DNA from: Rhizaria sp. SCN 62-66
Taxonomy: Eukaryota; Rhizaria, unplaced
DNA length: 64,000 nt
Assembly: GCA_001724265.1 (NCBI GenBank)
Contig: MEDY01000068.1
Coordinates: 31,976-95,975, forward strand
Reading direction: 5' to 3'
The notes beneath the pieces are model-generated. The model worked only from the letters and a program-made list of their open reading frames with translations. It had not been told where the DNA came from and searched no databases. Below, one piece after another: positions 40,201-50,600 of this stretch; positions within the stretch are counted from its first letter, which is position 1, and every line of letters begins with the position of its first letter. The position numbers and the translations under genes are program-made.

Positions 40201-41029
40201 GCCGTGTTGCCTCGAGCGCGCCGCGGGTCACCACGCGGTCAACGGGCACGAAGTTGAACCAATACTGGGTAGCGTTGGCGGACCGCAGCGTAATGTTTCC
40301 GCTTGCAGTGACGCCCGCGTCGCCGCTGGGGAGCTGCACCTGGACCGCATCGGCCTTAAGCACGTACGGATCGCTTGTGTCCGCGCGGCCTGCGGCGTTG
40401 TCGAAGGGCACGGTGATGCCAGTGACGACGCACGCAAGCAGCTCCTGCGCGCCGGCAGAGTACGCGCGCACTGTGCGGATTTGCAGCTGGCCGGCCGAGC
40501 GGGCGTAGAGCGTGCAGTCCTGGCCGGCGGCGATCGCAGCCTTGGTGAATGTGACTGACGTGAGCAAGGTCGATATTGTGATGATGCCCTCCGCAGGCAC
40601 GTCGTCGCCGATCATGAGGTTGAAGCTTCCTGCAGCGGTCGAAACCGGCGCTTCAGGGCTTGAGGCTGATGCAGAGAGCACAAGTGAGGCCGGGGTGTAA
40701 GACCATGACGTGTTTGAGAGGACTGCATTCACTTTCATTACAATAGACGCGGTGGAGGATGGATGTAGCGAGGTGTCGCCTGAGACGACATCTGGAGCGG
40801 AGGTCGTTAGAGCAGACACAAAATTATGCCCGTGTGTAGGAGTAAAAGGGCTATACGCGAGGTGCGCATTGGCAGACGGAACGGCTTCAGTGGTAGACCG
40901 CTGCAAGGAAGGAAAGCCGGGAGTCCGCGCTGCGACTGACACCAGATGAGGAGTCGTAAGGAGCGCGGGAAGCAGCGAAAAGAAGGGGATATACCACAAA
41001 ATCCATATTAAGCAGCCACCACGGGACAT
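13244..41029 (-). CDS. Giant modular receptor-like surface protein, 9,261 residues, with one in-frame TAG
   Basis: Single exon of 27,786 bp; ATG at 41029, TAA at 13244. The start gives a signal peptide (CLIWILWYIPFFSLLPALL). Order of parts: N-terminal tandem repeats of about 720 residues (to about residue 2280); a long beta-rich region with propeller-like stretches (about 2280-5100); about 12 tandem domains each with one Cys pair (about 5110-6520); eight sushi/CCP modules (about 6550-7150); one EGF-like module with DIDEC (7152-7195); two TIG domains (7457-7650); a GCC2/GCC3 ephrin-receptor-like Cys-rich region (7655-7790); then about nine membrane segments. The first three lie near residues 7985-8125. 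A long disordered cytoplasmic insert follows, then membrane segments from about 8780 to 9020 and an intracellular tail. TAG is residue 513. Sushi, EGF and GCC modules are typical of extracellular recognition. A large adhesion or sensory receptor is inferred; no ligand or channel function can be assigned. Confidence 0.88.
13960..17080 (-). other. C-terminal multi-pass membrane module of the giant protein
   Basis: Hydrophobic segments lie near 17070-16995, 16930-16860, 16760-16650, 14690-14610, 14510-14420, two between 14290 and 14160, 14140-14075, and 14050-13980. Between about 16640 and 14700 lies a hydrophilic, Ser/Pro/Asp-rich loop that is presumably cytoplasmic. The GCC2/GCC3 plus multi-pass layout is known from protist surface proteins; whether it is a channel is unknown. 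Confidence 0.75.
17660..18690 (-). other. Two TIG domains and a GCC2/GCC3 Cys-rich region in the giant protein
   Basis: TIG motifs VRLTVTGTGFLEP and ILLRGHNFGAFGS precede at least five C-x-P-G-[TSY]-[FY] repeats (CAPGYFND, CQPGSYSD, CPIGTYSG, CPRGTFSR, CAPGTFAE). These are the juxtamembrane Cys-rich repeats of ephrin-receptor/GCC2_GCC3 type. Confidence 0.82.
19475..21380 (-). other. Eight sushi/CCP modules plus one calcium-binding EGF module in the giant protein
   Basis: Each sushi unit shows C...Y-x-C-x-x-G-[FY]...C...[GT]-x-W...[AP]-x-C, for example YGCVDGFDL with GGWSATTAPSC. The EGF module follows directly with DIDECD and C-x-N-x-x-G-S-Y-x-C. Typical of extracellular recognition proteins. 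Confidence 0.85.
21480..25700 (-). repeat. Array of about 12 Cys-paired beta-sandwich-like domains
   Basis: Units of roughly 110-120 residues repeat the pattern [PEDGK]-C-x-[FY] ... 30-60 residues ... [FILM]-x-C-[TSR]. Examples are ECIFVND with IKCNF, DCVFQLRG with MVCRR, ECGFTVYS with VSCTH, and KCAFRLFS with ISCSV. Strand-like alternation is clear. I do not recognise a named family. Confidence 0.6.
34200..41029 (-). repeat. N-terminal tandem protein repeats of about 720 residues (three units plus a partial fourth)
   Basis: The motif RFG-x(10)-F-x-[ST]-Y followed by QQN, then VVPxLWTK and YxxKxFFF, recurs near coordinates 39550, 37370 and 35210 (spacing about 2,160-2,180 bp). Each unit contains further shared landmarks such as F-x-F-YPVAA and Y-x-A-F. 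Divergence is high, so these are old duplications. Confidence 0.8.
39491..39493 (-). other. In-frame TAG codon read as sense (giant protein residue 513)
   Basis: The frame reads LFSTYS-TAG-VAMLMLYGD. In the two paralogous tandem repeats the same 20 residues before the site (starting RFG) and 19 residues from the site to QQN have identical lengths, with Pro and Thr at the TAG position. The frame then stays open for 8,746 codons. Confidence 0.9.
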
Positions 41030-42855
41030 AGAAGTCGGGTTCGATTAATGTCAGACACTTTTGGAACTAAAGGACGCCCTTTAAGCGAGAAAATTCGTGT
41101 AGAAGAGTAAGGGGACGCTGCGTGGTTCTGTGCGGTAACGTCGAGTGAAGCGAGGATGAAGATAGAGGAATAAGAACAGGGCACACGGAAAATAAAAAGA
41201 ACAATCCAAATAGACCTAATCCGTGTGAGTCTAGTATTTGCATTTAATAATCGCATTCTTTTGTTCAATGAAACACTGAACTTGGAGGAACTGAATGCGG
41301 CATCGCACATGGGCTGATCTCTCCGCGCTTTCAACAGGTTGTTATCAGGCTATAGGCAACACAACAAGAGTTGAGCGCCTGGAATATAACATATATTCAA
41401 ACGCTAAACCACGCCATATTGCCAAATTTGGACTGATGCAGGACTGAGTCCCATACAACGCTTCTATCTATGCTCAAGCGCGCGGTCGAGTCGAAGAGCG
41501 GCCAGTGGTATGTCGCTCCCCCACCAAGATGGCATTCAACACCCACACGAAGGATATCAAAAAATGGGAGATATAAATAGTATTCTACATGTCCATAATT
41601 ACCACCGCAAAAAGTCTTGTTCTACACTGATCGACTAGTATCAAGATATTGAGCGAAAACATCTCGCCAAAGGAGCGACCAAAACGACCAAAATTTGGCA
41701 AGCTCAGCAGTGTACTGTTCAGTTTTTGGCCGCGTTGCGTCGTTCCTGCTCACAGTCACTTTTCCTCGCAAGGCTGATTCCGACCAAGGCACATACACAC
41801 TAAGTGCTCGTCACAGGGGATATTATTAAGCACCATGGTGGTGTGTTAAGTGCTTGTAATTATACGATTTCTATTTCTTTTCTTAAACTCATTGTTGTCA
41901 CCTCTAACTCCTTCCCCCGCTGCAGCCGTGATACTTTTTTTGTAATATGAGATGAATAAGGAGTCGAAGATAACGCGAGCAGCGGATCGTAAAGCCCACA
42001 TAAGTGTGCATACGCTATCCGTGACGTTCGTGTGCGCACACCCAGAGCGCGTTGATTTAGTCTGTCTCGGCTGATGCCCCTGATTCAACTTGCTTCAGCA
42101 ACTCACCGCTCCAAAGTGTGACTTGCGGATTCCGTCCTATGACAAGGATTACGTGTACGCTACCAGCAGCCAAGCAAATCCCTTCAAAATCAGCACAAGG
42201 ATCAGCCGGAATCGTTGCCCTTCAGCAACAAACACTCGGTATTGGGCGCGCCTCCGTTATGGTGTGCGCGCGCCTGGGAAGCCACAATGTGAGGGTGTTA
42301 CAGTAACCGAGTCAAAGAGGGACAGGACATCGTGCAACCGTGTCACAAAGCGATTATGTTATACCTACAAACACCATCTATCCTAATTCGAGACGGGAGT
42401 TTAGCATGCCTTCCTGGTCTTGCACAGAGGAGGGTGGGAGCGAAAGATGGCAGTCCATGCGCTCGAGAGTGAACTGTCTCCAAGAAATCGGCGACTTAAT
42501 AGCATGAACCACGATTTCCGAGCGTATTATTTAAGATACAACTACTACTTTATGTTTTAATTCTAAAGATCATGCCTTTTTCAGCAATGACGTTCGGTTT
42601 CTCGAGCTTATATCTTCGCAAAATCGGCGACACCCATCTGGCCGCCACTTGCTGCTGTCAACCCGCCTCGTCGCGCCATGTCATCATCATCTCCCCAGCT
42701 CGACATGATCGTCAAACCTTTTTGCATTTGTGTGCAATAGTCATTCCTCATTAATTGCATTTTGTCTTTCAAATTATATTCTCCCAATTCTCTCTCTTAG
42801 CCCGCACAGACCCACCCCAGCCAGCCTCACTCCGCAGCGAGACCCCCGCCTGCCG
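41030..42855. promoter_or_regulatory. Divergent intergenic region between the giant gene and the BRCT gene
   Basis: 1.8 kb between two divergent ATGs, AT-rich in parts. A pyrimidine tract ending TCTCTCTTAG at 42791-42800, 56 bp before the BRCT-gene ATG, could be a 5'UTR splice acceptor, but I find no matching GTACG donor that I trust. No coding or RNA gene is evident. Confidence 0.4.
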
Positions 42856-45800
42856 ATGTCGCAGCACCACGGGCCCGCCACACAGCAAATCCACGACTGG
42901 TCACAAGCCGGCACTGGAGGATTAGGTTCCAGCTATTCCAGCTTTATCAGCGTTGCCAACTACGGTATCAACCCTGCAGCTACCCCCAACGCAAGCGCCG
43001 TCGCCGCTAGTGCTAGTGCTGCGCGTCAATCTGCTACGGCCGTCGGTCCAGTCTACGCTGCTGCCTCTGACTTTGCTGCGGCCCATGATGACACCCAAAG
43101 CACCAGCAGTGAGCTTTCGGTGACCGCCGATGCCTTTGACGTCGCCATTCCGTCGTCTTTCGCGTGCGACAGCGCTGATGTTGCTGATCGTGGCAACAAG
43201 AACGACAAAGACGACGCTCCCGGTGCTGCCGCCACACTCTCTGCTCCTGCTGTTAGGGCTGCTACCGGCGCAGGCTCTGCCGGTGTGGGCGACGGGCAGA
43301 GCAATGGCTTGCCTCCCCAGTCTGAGTCTAAGTCGGGCATAGCGTCCGCTGCGCCCCAGTCGCTGCTCTTTGGCTCGCTGTCCGCGAGTATAACTTCCGC
43401 TTCTGCTGCTGGCGACACCGGCTCTGTAACGGCCTCGGCGGGCACCTCTTTGCCCGCCGCCGCTGCGGCCAACGCCGCTTTGGCCACGGACGCGGACGCC
43501 TTGCTGCCGCCCACGGTCACTCGTGGCGACTCTGCCACCAGTGGCAACGGCTCTGCAGAGTACTGTCCTGCTACGCCGGCTGCTGCTGAAGCTGAGACTG
43601 AGGCTGAATCGGAGGCTGTTCAGGAAAGTCTTGCTGCTGATTTCGAGTCCTCGTTACTGGCTGCTGCTTCCGTTGCCGCTTCCCCGGCCCCCGGCTCGAC
43701 CGCAGCCTCAGTGCCGCACTACAACTCGCTGTTACCGTCGTCCGTGCCAGCCATCATCGCATCCGCCGCGGTCGCCGCCGCGACGCCCAACAGCAAGGGC
43801 GACAACGCCCTAGCGTACGCTGGATCGATTGCTTTTGCGGTTCCCAAGTCCCACAAGAACAGCAACAATAGTCGCAACAACGCCAGAGTGACAGCGGATG
43901 ACCGTCTGGCCTCGCAATCCCAGTCTCAGCAATCTCAAGTGCCCGCAACTCAGATCAACGCCGCCAGCTCGCAGCAGACTCAGTTTCCCGCCACGCAGCT
44001 CCTGCAGACGCAAGTCATCGGCAGCTACGGCGGCGGCGGCGGCGGCGACAATCAGGCCCATGACAGCCTGTACGGTGCGACACAGGTCATCTCCACCCAC
44101 GATCACGGTCATGGTCACGTTTATCTGACGGGCCAGTCGGGGGGCGGCGTGAGCCTGGGCTCGACGCCGCTGCCGGCGACGCAGCTCGTGGTTCCGCAGC
44201 CGCTGCTGTCGAGCAGCTTCGACGACGAGTACGGGGAAAGTGCGATGCTCAACAGGGGGTCGTATGAGTTTCTCCCGCTGCCGTACCCCGACAGGCGCGG
44301 CGGGGATAAGCCGAAGCGTTCGCAGAAACAGCAACAGAACCAGCATCAGCAGGAGTCTGTGAATGAGCAACAACAACATCAGCTACAGCAGGAGCAGATG
44401 CGCCACGACGATGATGTTGATGAGGACGACGAACAAAAGCAGTGTGGTGACGACAATTGCGTTTCCAGTCACGTTGTTCGCAATACTCCGGGCAATGGTG
44501 ATGACGACTTGGATGACAGGTTGGCTGTTATCACCGGTACTGCTTGTAACTCTCATTCGACGAATAATGTTCGCACTAGCGCAATTAAGGCGCCTTCAGT
44601 CGCTCTACCCGCTGTACCAAGCAATGACGTCACTCTCCCCGCTGTGCCAAGCAACGACTCTGACATCAGCAACGTCGCAGGCGCTGACTCTGGCAAGAAC
44701 AACAACAGTTTGAGCAGCGCTAAGGTGCGCGTCGTCGATGCACGCACTGCAGCTGCGATGGTTGCAGCACAGCCCGTCGTAGTGCTCAACGTCACTGCGG
44801 CTGCGGCCGCTGCGACTGCGGCCGAGGCGGGAAACCAGGACAACGACGGCGACGACGACGACGACGACGCCGGTAGCCACCGTGAACAAGGTGAGTACAT
44901 GTCGTCACTGATGCAAGACGAGTCTCTCGCGCGCAACCGCGACGCGAGCAGCGCTCTGAACAGCCCCAACAGCCCGCCCCTAGCGTGTGCGACTACGCCG
45001 TCCGTGCCGCCGACGACTGCGGCCAAGGCCGCAAGCGCGGCGCGGACGGCTGTGGCGCCGGTGAACGGGAGTCGCGAGAGCACTGGCAATGCCACGACCG
45101 CTGCGACGGCGACTCCAACGGCGAGTCAGGATGACGAGTTGCTGGGTGTCAGGCGGCTTGACTTTTCCGAAGTGGAGCCCTCGCAGCAGCAGCCGATTGT
45201 CGAGAGGCGGCTTGACTTTCTGACAGGCTCCGAAATTGAATCATCGCAGCCTGGCAACACCAATAAAAGTGAAGACGCAGGCATCGGAAACGACGACCCC
45301 CATGCTGGCTGCAACGAACAAGAGCATGAACAGAAGGACAATGGCTGCAACGCGACTGTTACTTCTGCTGCGAGTACATACAGCGTCGACACTGCGGTGA
45401 CCGCCGCGACCGCGCGCAGCCACCTTCACGACCACATTATGAGCCATCTCCCTCTCAGCCACGCATCTGCTGCGTCTGACCACGCGTCGTCACCTGTGCG
45501 CTCTCGCTCGCGGCCACGGTCGCGGTCGCGATCACTTACTCGCAGCAGCGCCACGGCTGGCGCTAACGCGAACGGAAACGGTGGCACCAACAGTGCGCAG
45601 GGTGGCATGCCTGATGTCGTTGATATGAGTGACAGTCCGACTGTGCCAAAGCGGCATAGCTTCGTCTCGGCGGTAAACCCAGCCCACGAGGACGACATGA
45701 GCACGGAGACAAGCGCGCATGCGACGGAGGCGGACGCTATCTTCATTGATGACTCTCAACCAACGCCTAACGACGCCAAGACCAGTCGCGCTAACGAGGA

Positions 45801-47646
45801 GAGCAGTGGTAACACGAACGCCGCGATTGCAAGCAATGCTGGCGAGAGTGTCGGAAGCGCCGACGCCAAGGGCGACTATGTGGAGGCTGAGTTGGAAGAG
45901 GACGACGACAATGGGCTCAGCTCTCAATACGACCGGGACGCCAATGCTAACGACGACCGTACAATCAAGAACTCGAATCCGCTTCCAAAACACACCTCAG
46001 CTCCGCTTGGGTTCAAGACGCAACAGCAACAGCAGGAGCTCCGTTCGAACGACGCCGTGGACATGCACGCTGAGGGCGTGGAACTATCACAACGATCAAG
46101 CATTCAGTGGTCACAGACGCAGACTAAGTCGCAGTTGCCGCTGACGAACGACTCGTACTAGGAAGAGTGCCTCAATATCTCCCTCACGCCTTCACAACAC
46201 CACCCGCAACAGCAGCAGCAGCAGCAACTGAAGGTCAACAATAACAACACTCTCACTGACGCTGGCAAGACTAGGACTGCTGATGTTGTCGACGGCACTC
46301 GTAGCGGTCGTGCTAAGTCACGCACTGACTTGAAAGTGAACGCGCTCGATCTAAGTGCCTCCTCAGGTCCCTGTACCTCTAATGCTGCCAACTCCGCAAG
46401 TGACCCCTTTGAGATCGACATCGAGTTGTTGCCGCTTGCAGCGCGTCTTGAGGCGCGCAAGAACTTTGCGAAGAAGCAAGCGCTTGCGCAACAGCAGCAG
46501 CAGACTGTTGAGGCGGCTACTTTAGTTGATCTTGCAAGTGCTGTTCTCGGTGACGACCACGATCGCAACGGCGAGGATTTGGTGGTCGACACCGCCCAAG
46601 GCTTAGTTCACAGCACCAAGAACAATGCGCCTAAGAAGGCGGTCGAGCTGATGTCCAGTCCGAAGACGAGGGGCCGTAACCGGCTGCGCGCAGTGTCGCC
46701 GCCTGGCACTGTGTTCACCGCGGATTTTGCCGCCTGCAGCCATGGCGGGGGCGATAGTGACGCGGACAGTGCCAACGAGAGCTTTGGCGCCTTGCTGGCG
46801 AAGGCGAATGCCAAGTCTAAAGCAACTACGACCACTGCTACCGCTGCTGACTTTTCGGCTGTCACGGCTGCTAACGCCGCTGCCGCTGCTGCCACTGCTG
46901 CTGCCGCCTCTGCTGCTGTTGTTAGTACCCCCTTAGATGACGAGTCTGTCACTCCCGCTGACCGCCGCACCCGCGCACGGGCCCTCGCTAACGCGAATCA
47001 TAGTCGTCTCACTCTCGCTGATGCCGACAGCACTGACGTGACACAGCTGCACCGAGACTCCCGCTCCCCCGCTGTGTTCATCGCTTCCCCTCCGAAAGGC
47101 CGCGCTTCTAAGGCTACTTCACCCGCGCCAAACGGGGGCAACGTGGACGCAACCCCGCCAACGCACGGCAAGAAAAAGGGCAATTATATCGCGAACGGGA
47201 ACGCCCGCACCTCAACTACGAACGCCAACAGCCCGATCACCGCTACCGTGGTACCTGCTGCGCTGGCGTACTCTTCTCCGTTCCTCACTCGCAACCAACG
47301 GCGCAACCAGAACGCTAATAACGGCAACGATGCTGCTGTTGCAGGGGCAGCAGCAGCAGCGGCGGCAGCGGCAGCGGCTCCGGCGACGGCGACGGTGACT
47401 GAGACATCCAGCAATTTAACGCCCGTCTCTATCCGGGGTCAAGACACAGTCAGCAGTGCCGTCACGATCTCCAGCACGAGCCCCAGCGCAAGTTCGAGCA
47501 CGCAGCACTCGAGTGGCAGTCGTATGGCGCACTCTCAGCGGCAGCCGCCGCTGCAGTCTCAGCCTCGATCAAACAGCTCCCGGTCACGCCGCGCCCCCGG
47601 CCCGGTGCCTCTGCTCCTATCTCAACAACAGCCTGAACAGCAACAT

Positions 47647-47679
<33 letters not shown>

Positions 47680-50600
47680 CAACAGCAAGTGTTGTCGCGA
47701 CAAGCTCTCACGGTCACTGCCAGCAATAACGTCAGCCATGCCTTAGTCCCGGCGTCCCCCGCCGCCACCGCCACCACAGTCACCGTCCACTCCGGCAGCG
47801 CCAGCCCCTCGAGCGCCTTCGTCAGCCTCGGCAACTCGGTCGCCGTCGTGAGCCACGTTGTGCTGCAGATGACGACGGACACGCGCAGTGCGCTGGAGGC
47901 CGCGCTCGTGAGCAGCGACGCGGAGGTGTTCAGGCGGATCTTTCTTGAGTCATTTCCGACGTTTTCGCCGGCGGCGACGCGGCAGCAGCTACACCAGCTG
48001 CAGTCGCCGCCGCAGTCGCCGCTGAAGCTTCAGCATCAGCCGCAACAGCTACAGAGTCTAGTTGTCGCCACAAATGCCGAAGCTGCAATTTCTAGCAAAA
48101 ATACCGGTGATGCTGACGAGCTTTCTGATCATAGTGATTACGGCAACGAAACTGGTCGAGTGAGCTCTAAGTCAAACAAGTCCAAGTCCAAGTCCACTGC
48201 TTCCAACAAGAACCAGAGCCAGACCAATGCTCGAGCCCAAGCTATTGCGAGCACGAGGCAGACGGCTGCGCGCTCTCGCGTCGCCAGTGCTGTCGCCGCT
48301 GTTAATCCTACTGGTGGCGATGATGCAGACAGTGAAGAGCGCAGCGCCCGCGAGCGCGGCCGGAACAGGAAACGCGCTGCTCCTGACTCTAACGACGCAG
48401 CTTCTAGCTCCGCATCTGCCTCAGTCTTAGCTGCGGCTCGCGGCGCCAAGACCAGTCGCAGCAACGGCAATAACAGCTCTCGCAGCAGCAGTCGCATGGC
48501 TCGCAATAACATGTCCGCCAATTATGACTTCGACGACAATGATGGTGAAGAGACTGAGACTGGGAGTATCACAGTCAAATCAGAGCTCATGATCCAGTCA
48601 GAGCGTGACTCGCACTCAGCTACGTACAGCCGCTTAAGCGAACTCTCAGCTTACGGTCAGGTGGACACAGCTCCAACAACTCTCTTCTCGCTGACGGCGA
48701 CAACACAGAACCATAACGCGCAGAGCAGCAGCAACAATCGATCCGATGACGACAGTGACGGTGAGAGTGCCTGTGGCGCGAGCGCGGTTAGCAGTAGCGA
48801 CACACGCGCTTCCAAGAAGGCGCTATCCGTGCAGACTGCGTCGGCGTCCTTTTTAACATCAGGTATCAATAACAATGACGTTGTGCGAAACGCCGGTGCC
48901 TTTCCTGCTGCTACTCTGCCTGTTATGCTTCTGCTTGACGTCACTCGTGGTGCCAATGCGAACACCAGCGCCAGCACAAGTGTTAGCGCTGCAAGTGCCC
49001 GCGTTCAGTCGCGCTCGAAGACCACCGCAGCTGCTGCGACCGCGGCTGCAGCGGCCGCGACTCTGACAGCGGCTGCTGCCGATGCCGTTGGGATCGACAC
49101 AAGCTCCGCGCTCGTCGACACTGCACGGCCGGTGCGTGCAGCGCAGTGCGGTCTCGGCTCGTGGCTCCGCGTTGTATCGGTAGCGGCAACCCACGTGAAC
49201 TCGAACACTCCTACGAACAAGAAGAAGACATGTTCTGACAGGAGTAGTGTTAGCGGTGAGAATGTCGCAAGTCCGGTTTTTAGCCCGCTAAGCACTCTGG
49301 AGCTGCCTAATGACTACAACGTCAACATTCGTGGCATTCCGTTCACTTATCTCGCGGCAGAGGCGACTGACGTATCTATGTTCTCGACTGCGGCACTCTC
49401 TGGCCGCGAAATGTCGCCCTCTCGGGCACGCAACAACAACACCAATAACGCAGGCAGTAGTCCTACCACCAACTCTCATCCGGGCGTAACTTCCGGCAGT
49501 ATTAGTGTTCCTTCAGACTCGTTCCGCTTGAACGTGATCTTGACCGGCGCAGATGAGGCGTGCGAGGCCCGCGTTGCGGCGTTGATCCCGCGCATTCCAG
49601 GCGCGCGCATGCTCACAGTCATGCCGAGCTATAGTCAAGCCGCGTACCTCACGCCGACCGCGAGTTCCGTACATTTGCTCCACTGCAAGGATGAGAACTC
49701 GACTGGTGTGGTAGCAGGACTCCTAGAGCAGCAACCTCTGCTGCCTAGCTCATCTATCAACGGCAACAATAACGCGTCTAAGCTCACACTGCAACAGCGC
49801 CAGCAACATCAACAGCAGAAACAGCAGCGTGTATGTGGTGAGATTTTCGTTGTTGTTACAGGCAGCCCAGCGCCCGCGCGCACGCTGAAGTACCTGTTCA
49901 CGCTTTCCCGCGGCGTCCCCGCAGTCAAAGAGGCCTGGCTCTCCGCTTGCGTCAAGGCCGGAGCGCTGCTGCCGCTGACAGCCTACGCAGTTGCCGCGCC
50001 GACAGTCACCGGCGCGAACGCGAGCTCTGGCTCTGGCTCCGGCTCTGGGGCGGCTCTTGCGACTGCGACGGCGGCGGCGGCCGCGGCTGCGGGCGCCAGT
50101 GGTGCGCGTGGCCTGGCGAAGCGGCTTGGCGGCCTACTTCCGCTGCCGCTGGCGAAACGGCCGTTTTTCGGGCTGCACGCGTATCTGCAGGGCGGGCGCG
50201 CACTGCGCCGGGACTGGGCCGTACTCGTGGCGGAGATGGGCGCCGACGTTGTCAACGGCGACCTGAGCAGCGCCGCCAGGGCCAACGTCAACAGCGATTA
50301 TACCGCAACACACTTCCCGTGTAGTGTTCATCACGACAGTCATGCGCCCGTTGGCGGCTCGAGCTCTGCCAGTGCAAGTGCCAGTGCCAGGGCTCACGGT
50401 GCATGTGCTCGGTGCCAGTCTCGTGCGAGCGAGTGTAGCGCGCGTACTGCCGCTGCGGTTGAGCTACTTGTGCTCGCAACGCTTGCACTTGCGCGAGCAC
50501 ACTCTGTTGATCACACTGGCGTTGCTACTGGGCGGGGCGATGCGAATACGAAGCGTAAGTCGGTCCAATTCCAACAGCAGCACCAGCTGCACGAGGGGTT

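Noticed and set aside
13485-40949. Many open frames antisense to the giant gene and the other long genes
   Set aside because: They are short, have Arg/His/Ala-rich compositions typical of the complement of GC-biased coding DNA, and lack conserved motifs; the sense frames explain the sequence.
42730-42855. Start of the BRCT gene at an ATG-like position near 42730
   Set aside because: The upstream residues look like untranslated pyrimidine-rich sequence with a splice-acceptor-like tract; ATG at 42856 begins protein-like sequence with TQ and SQ motifs.
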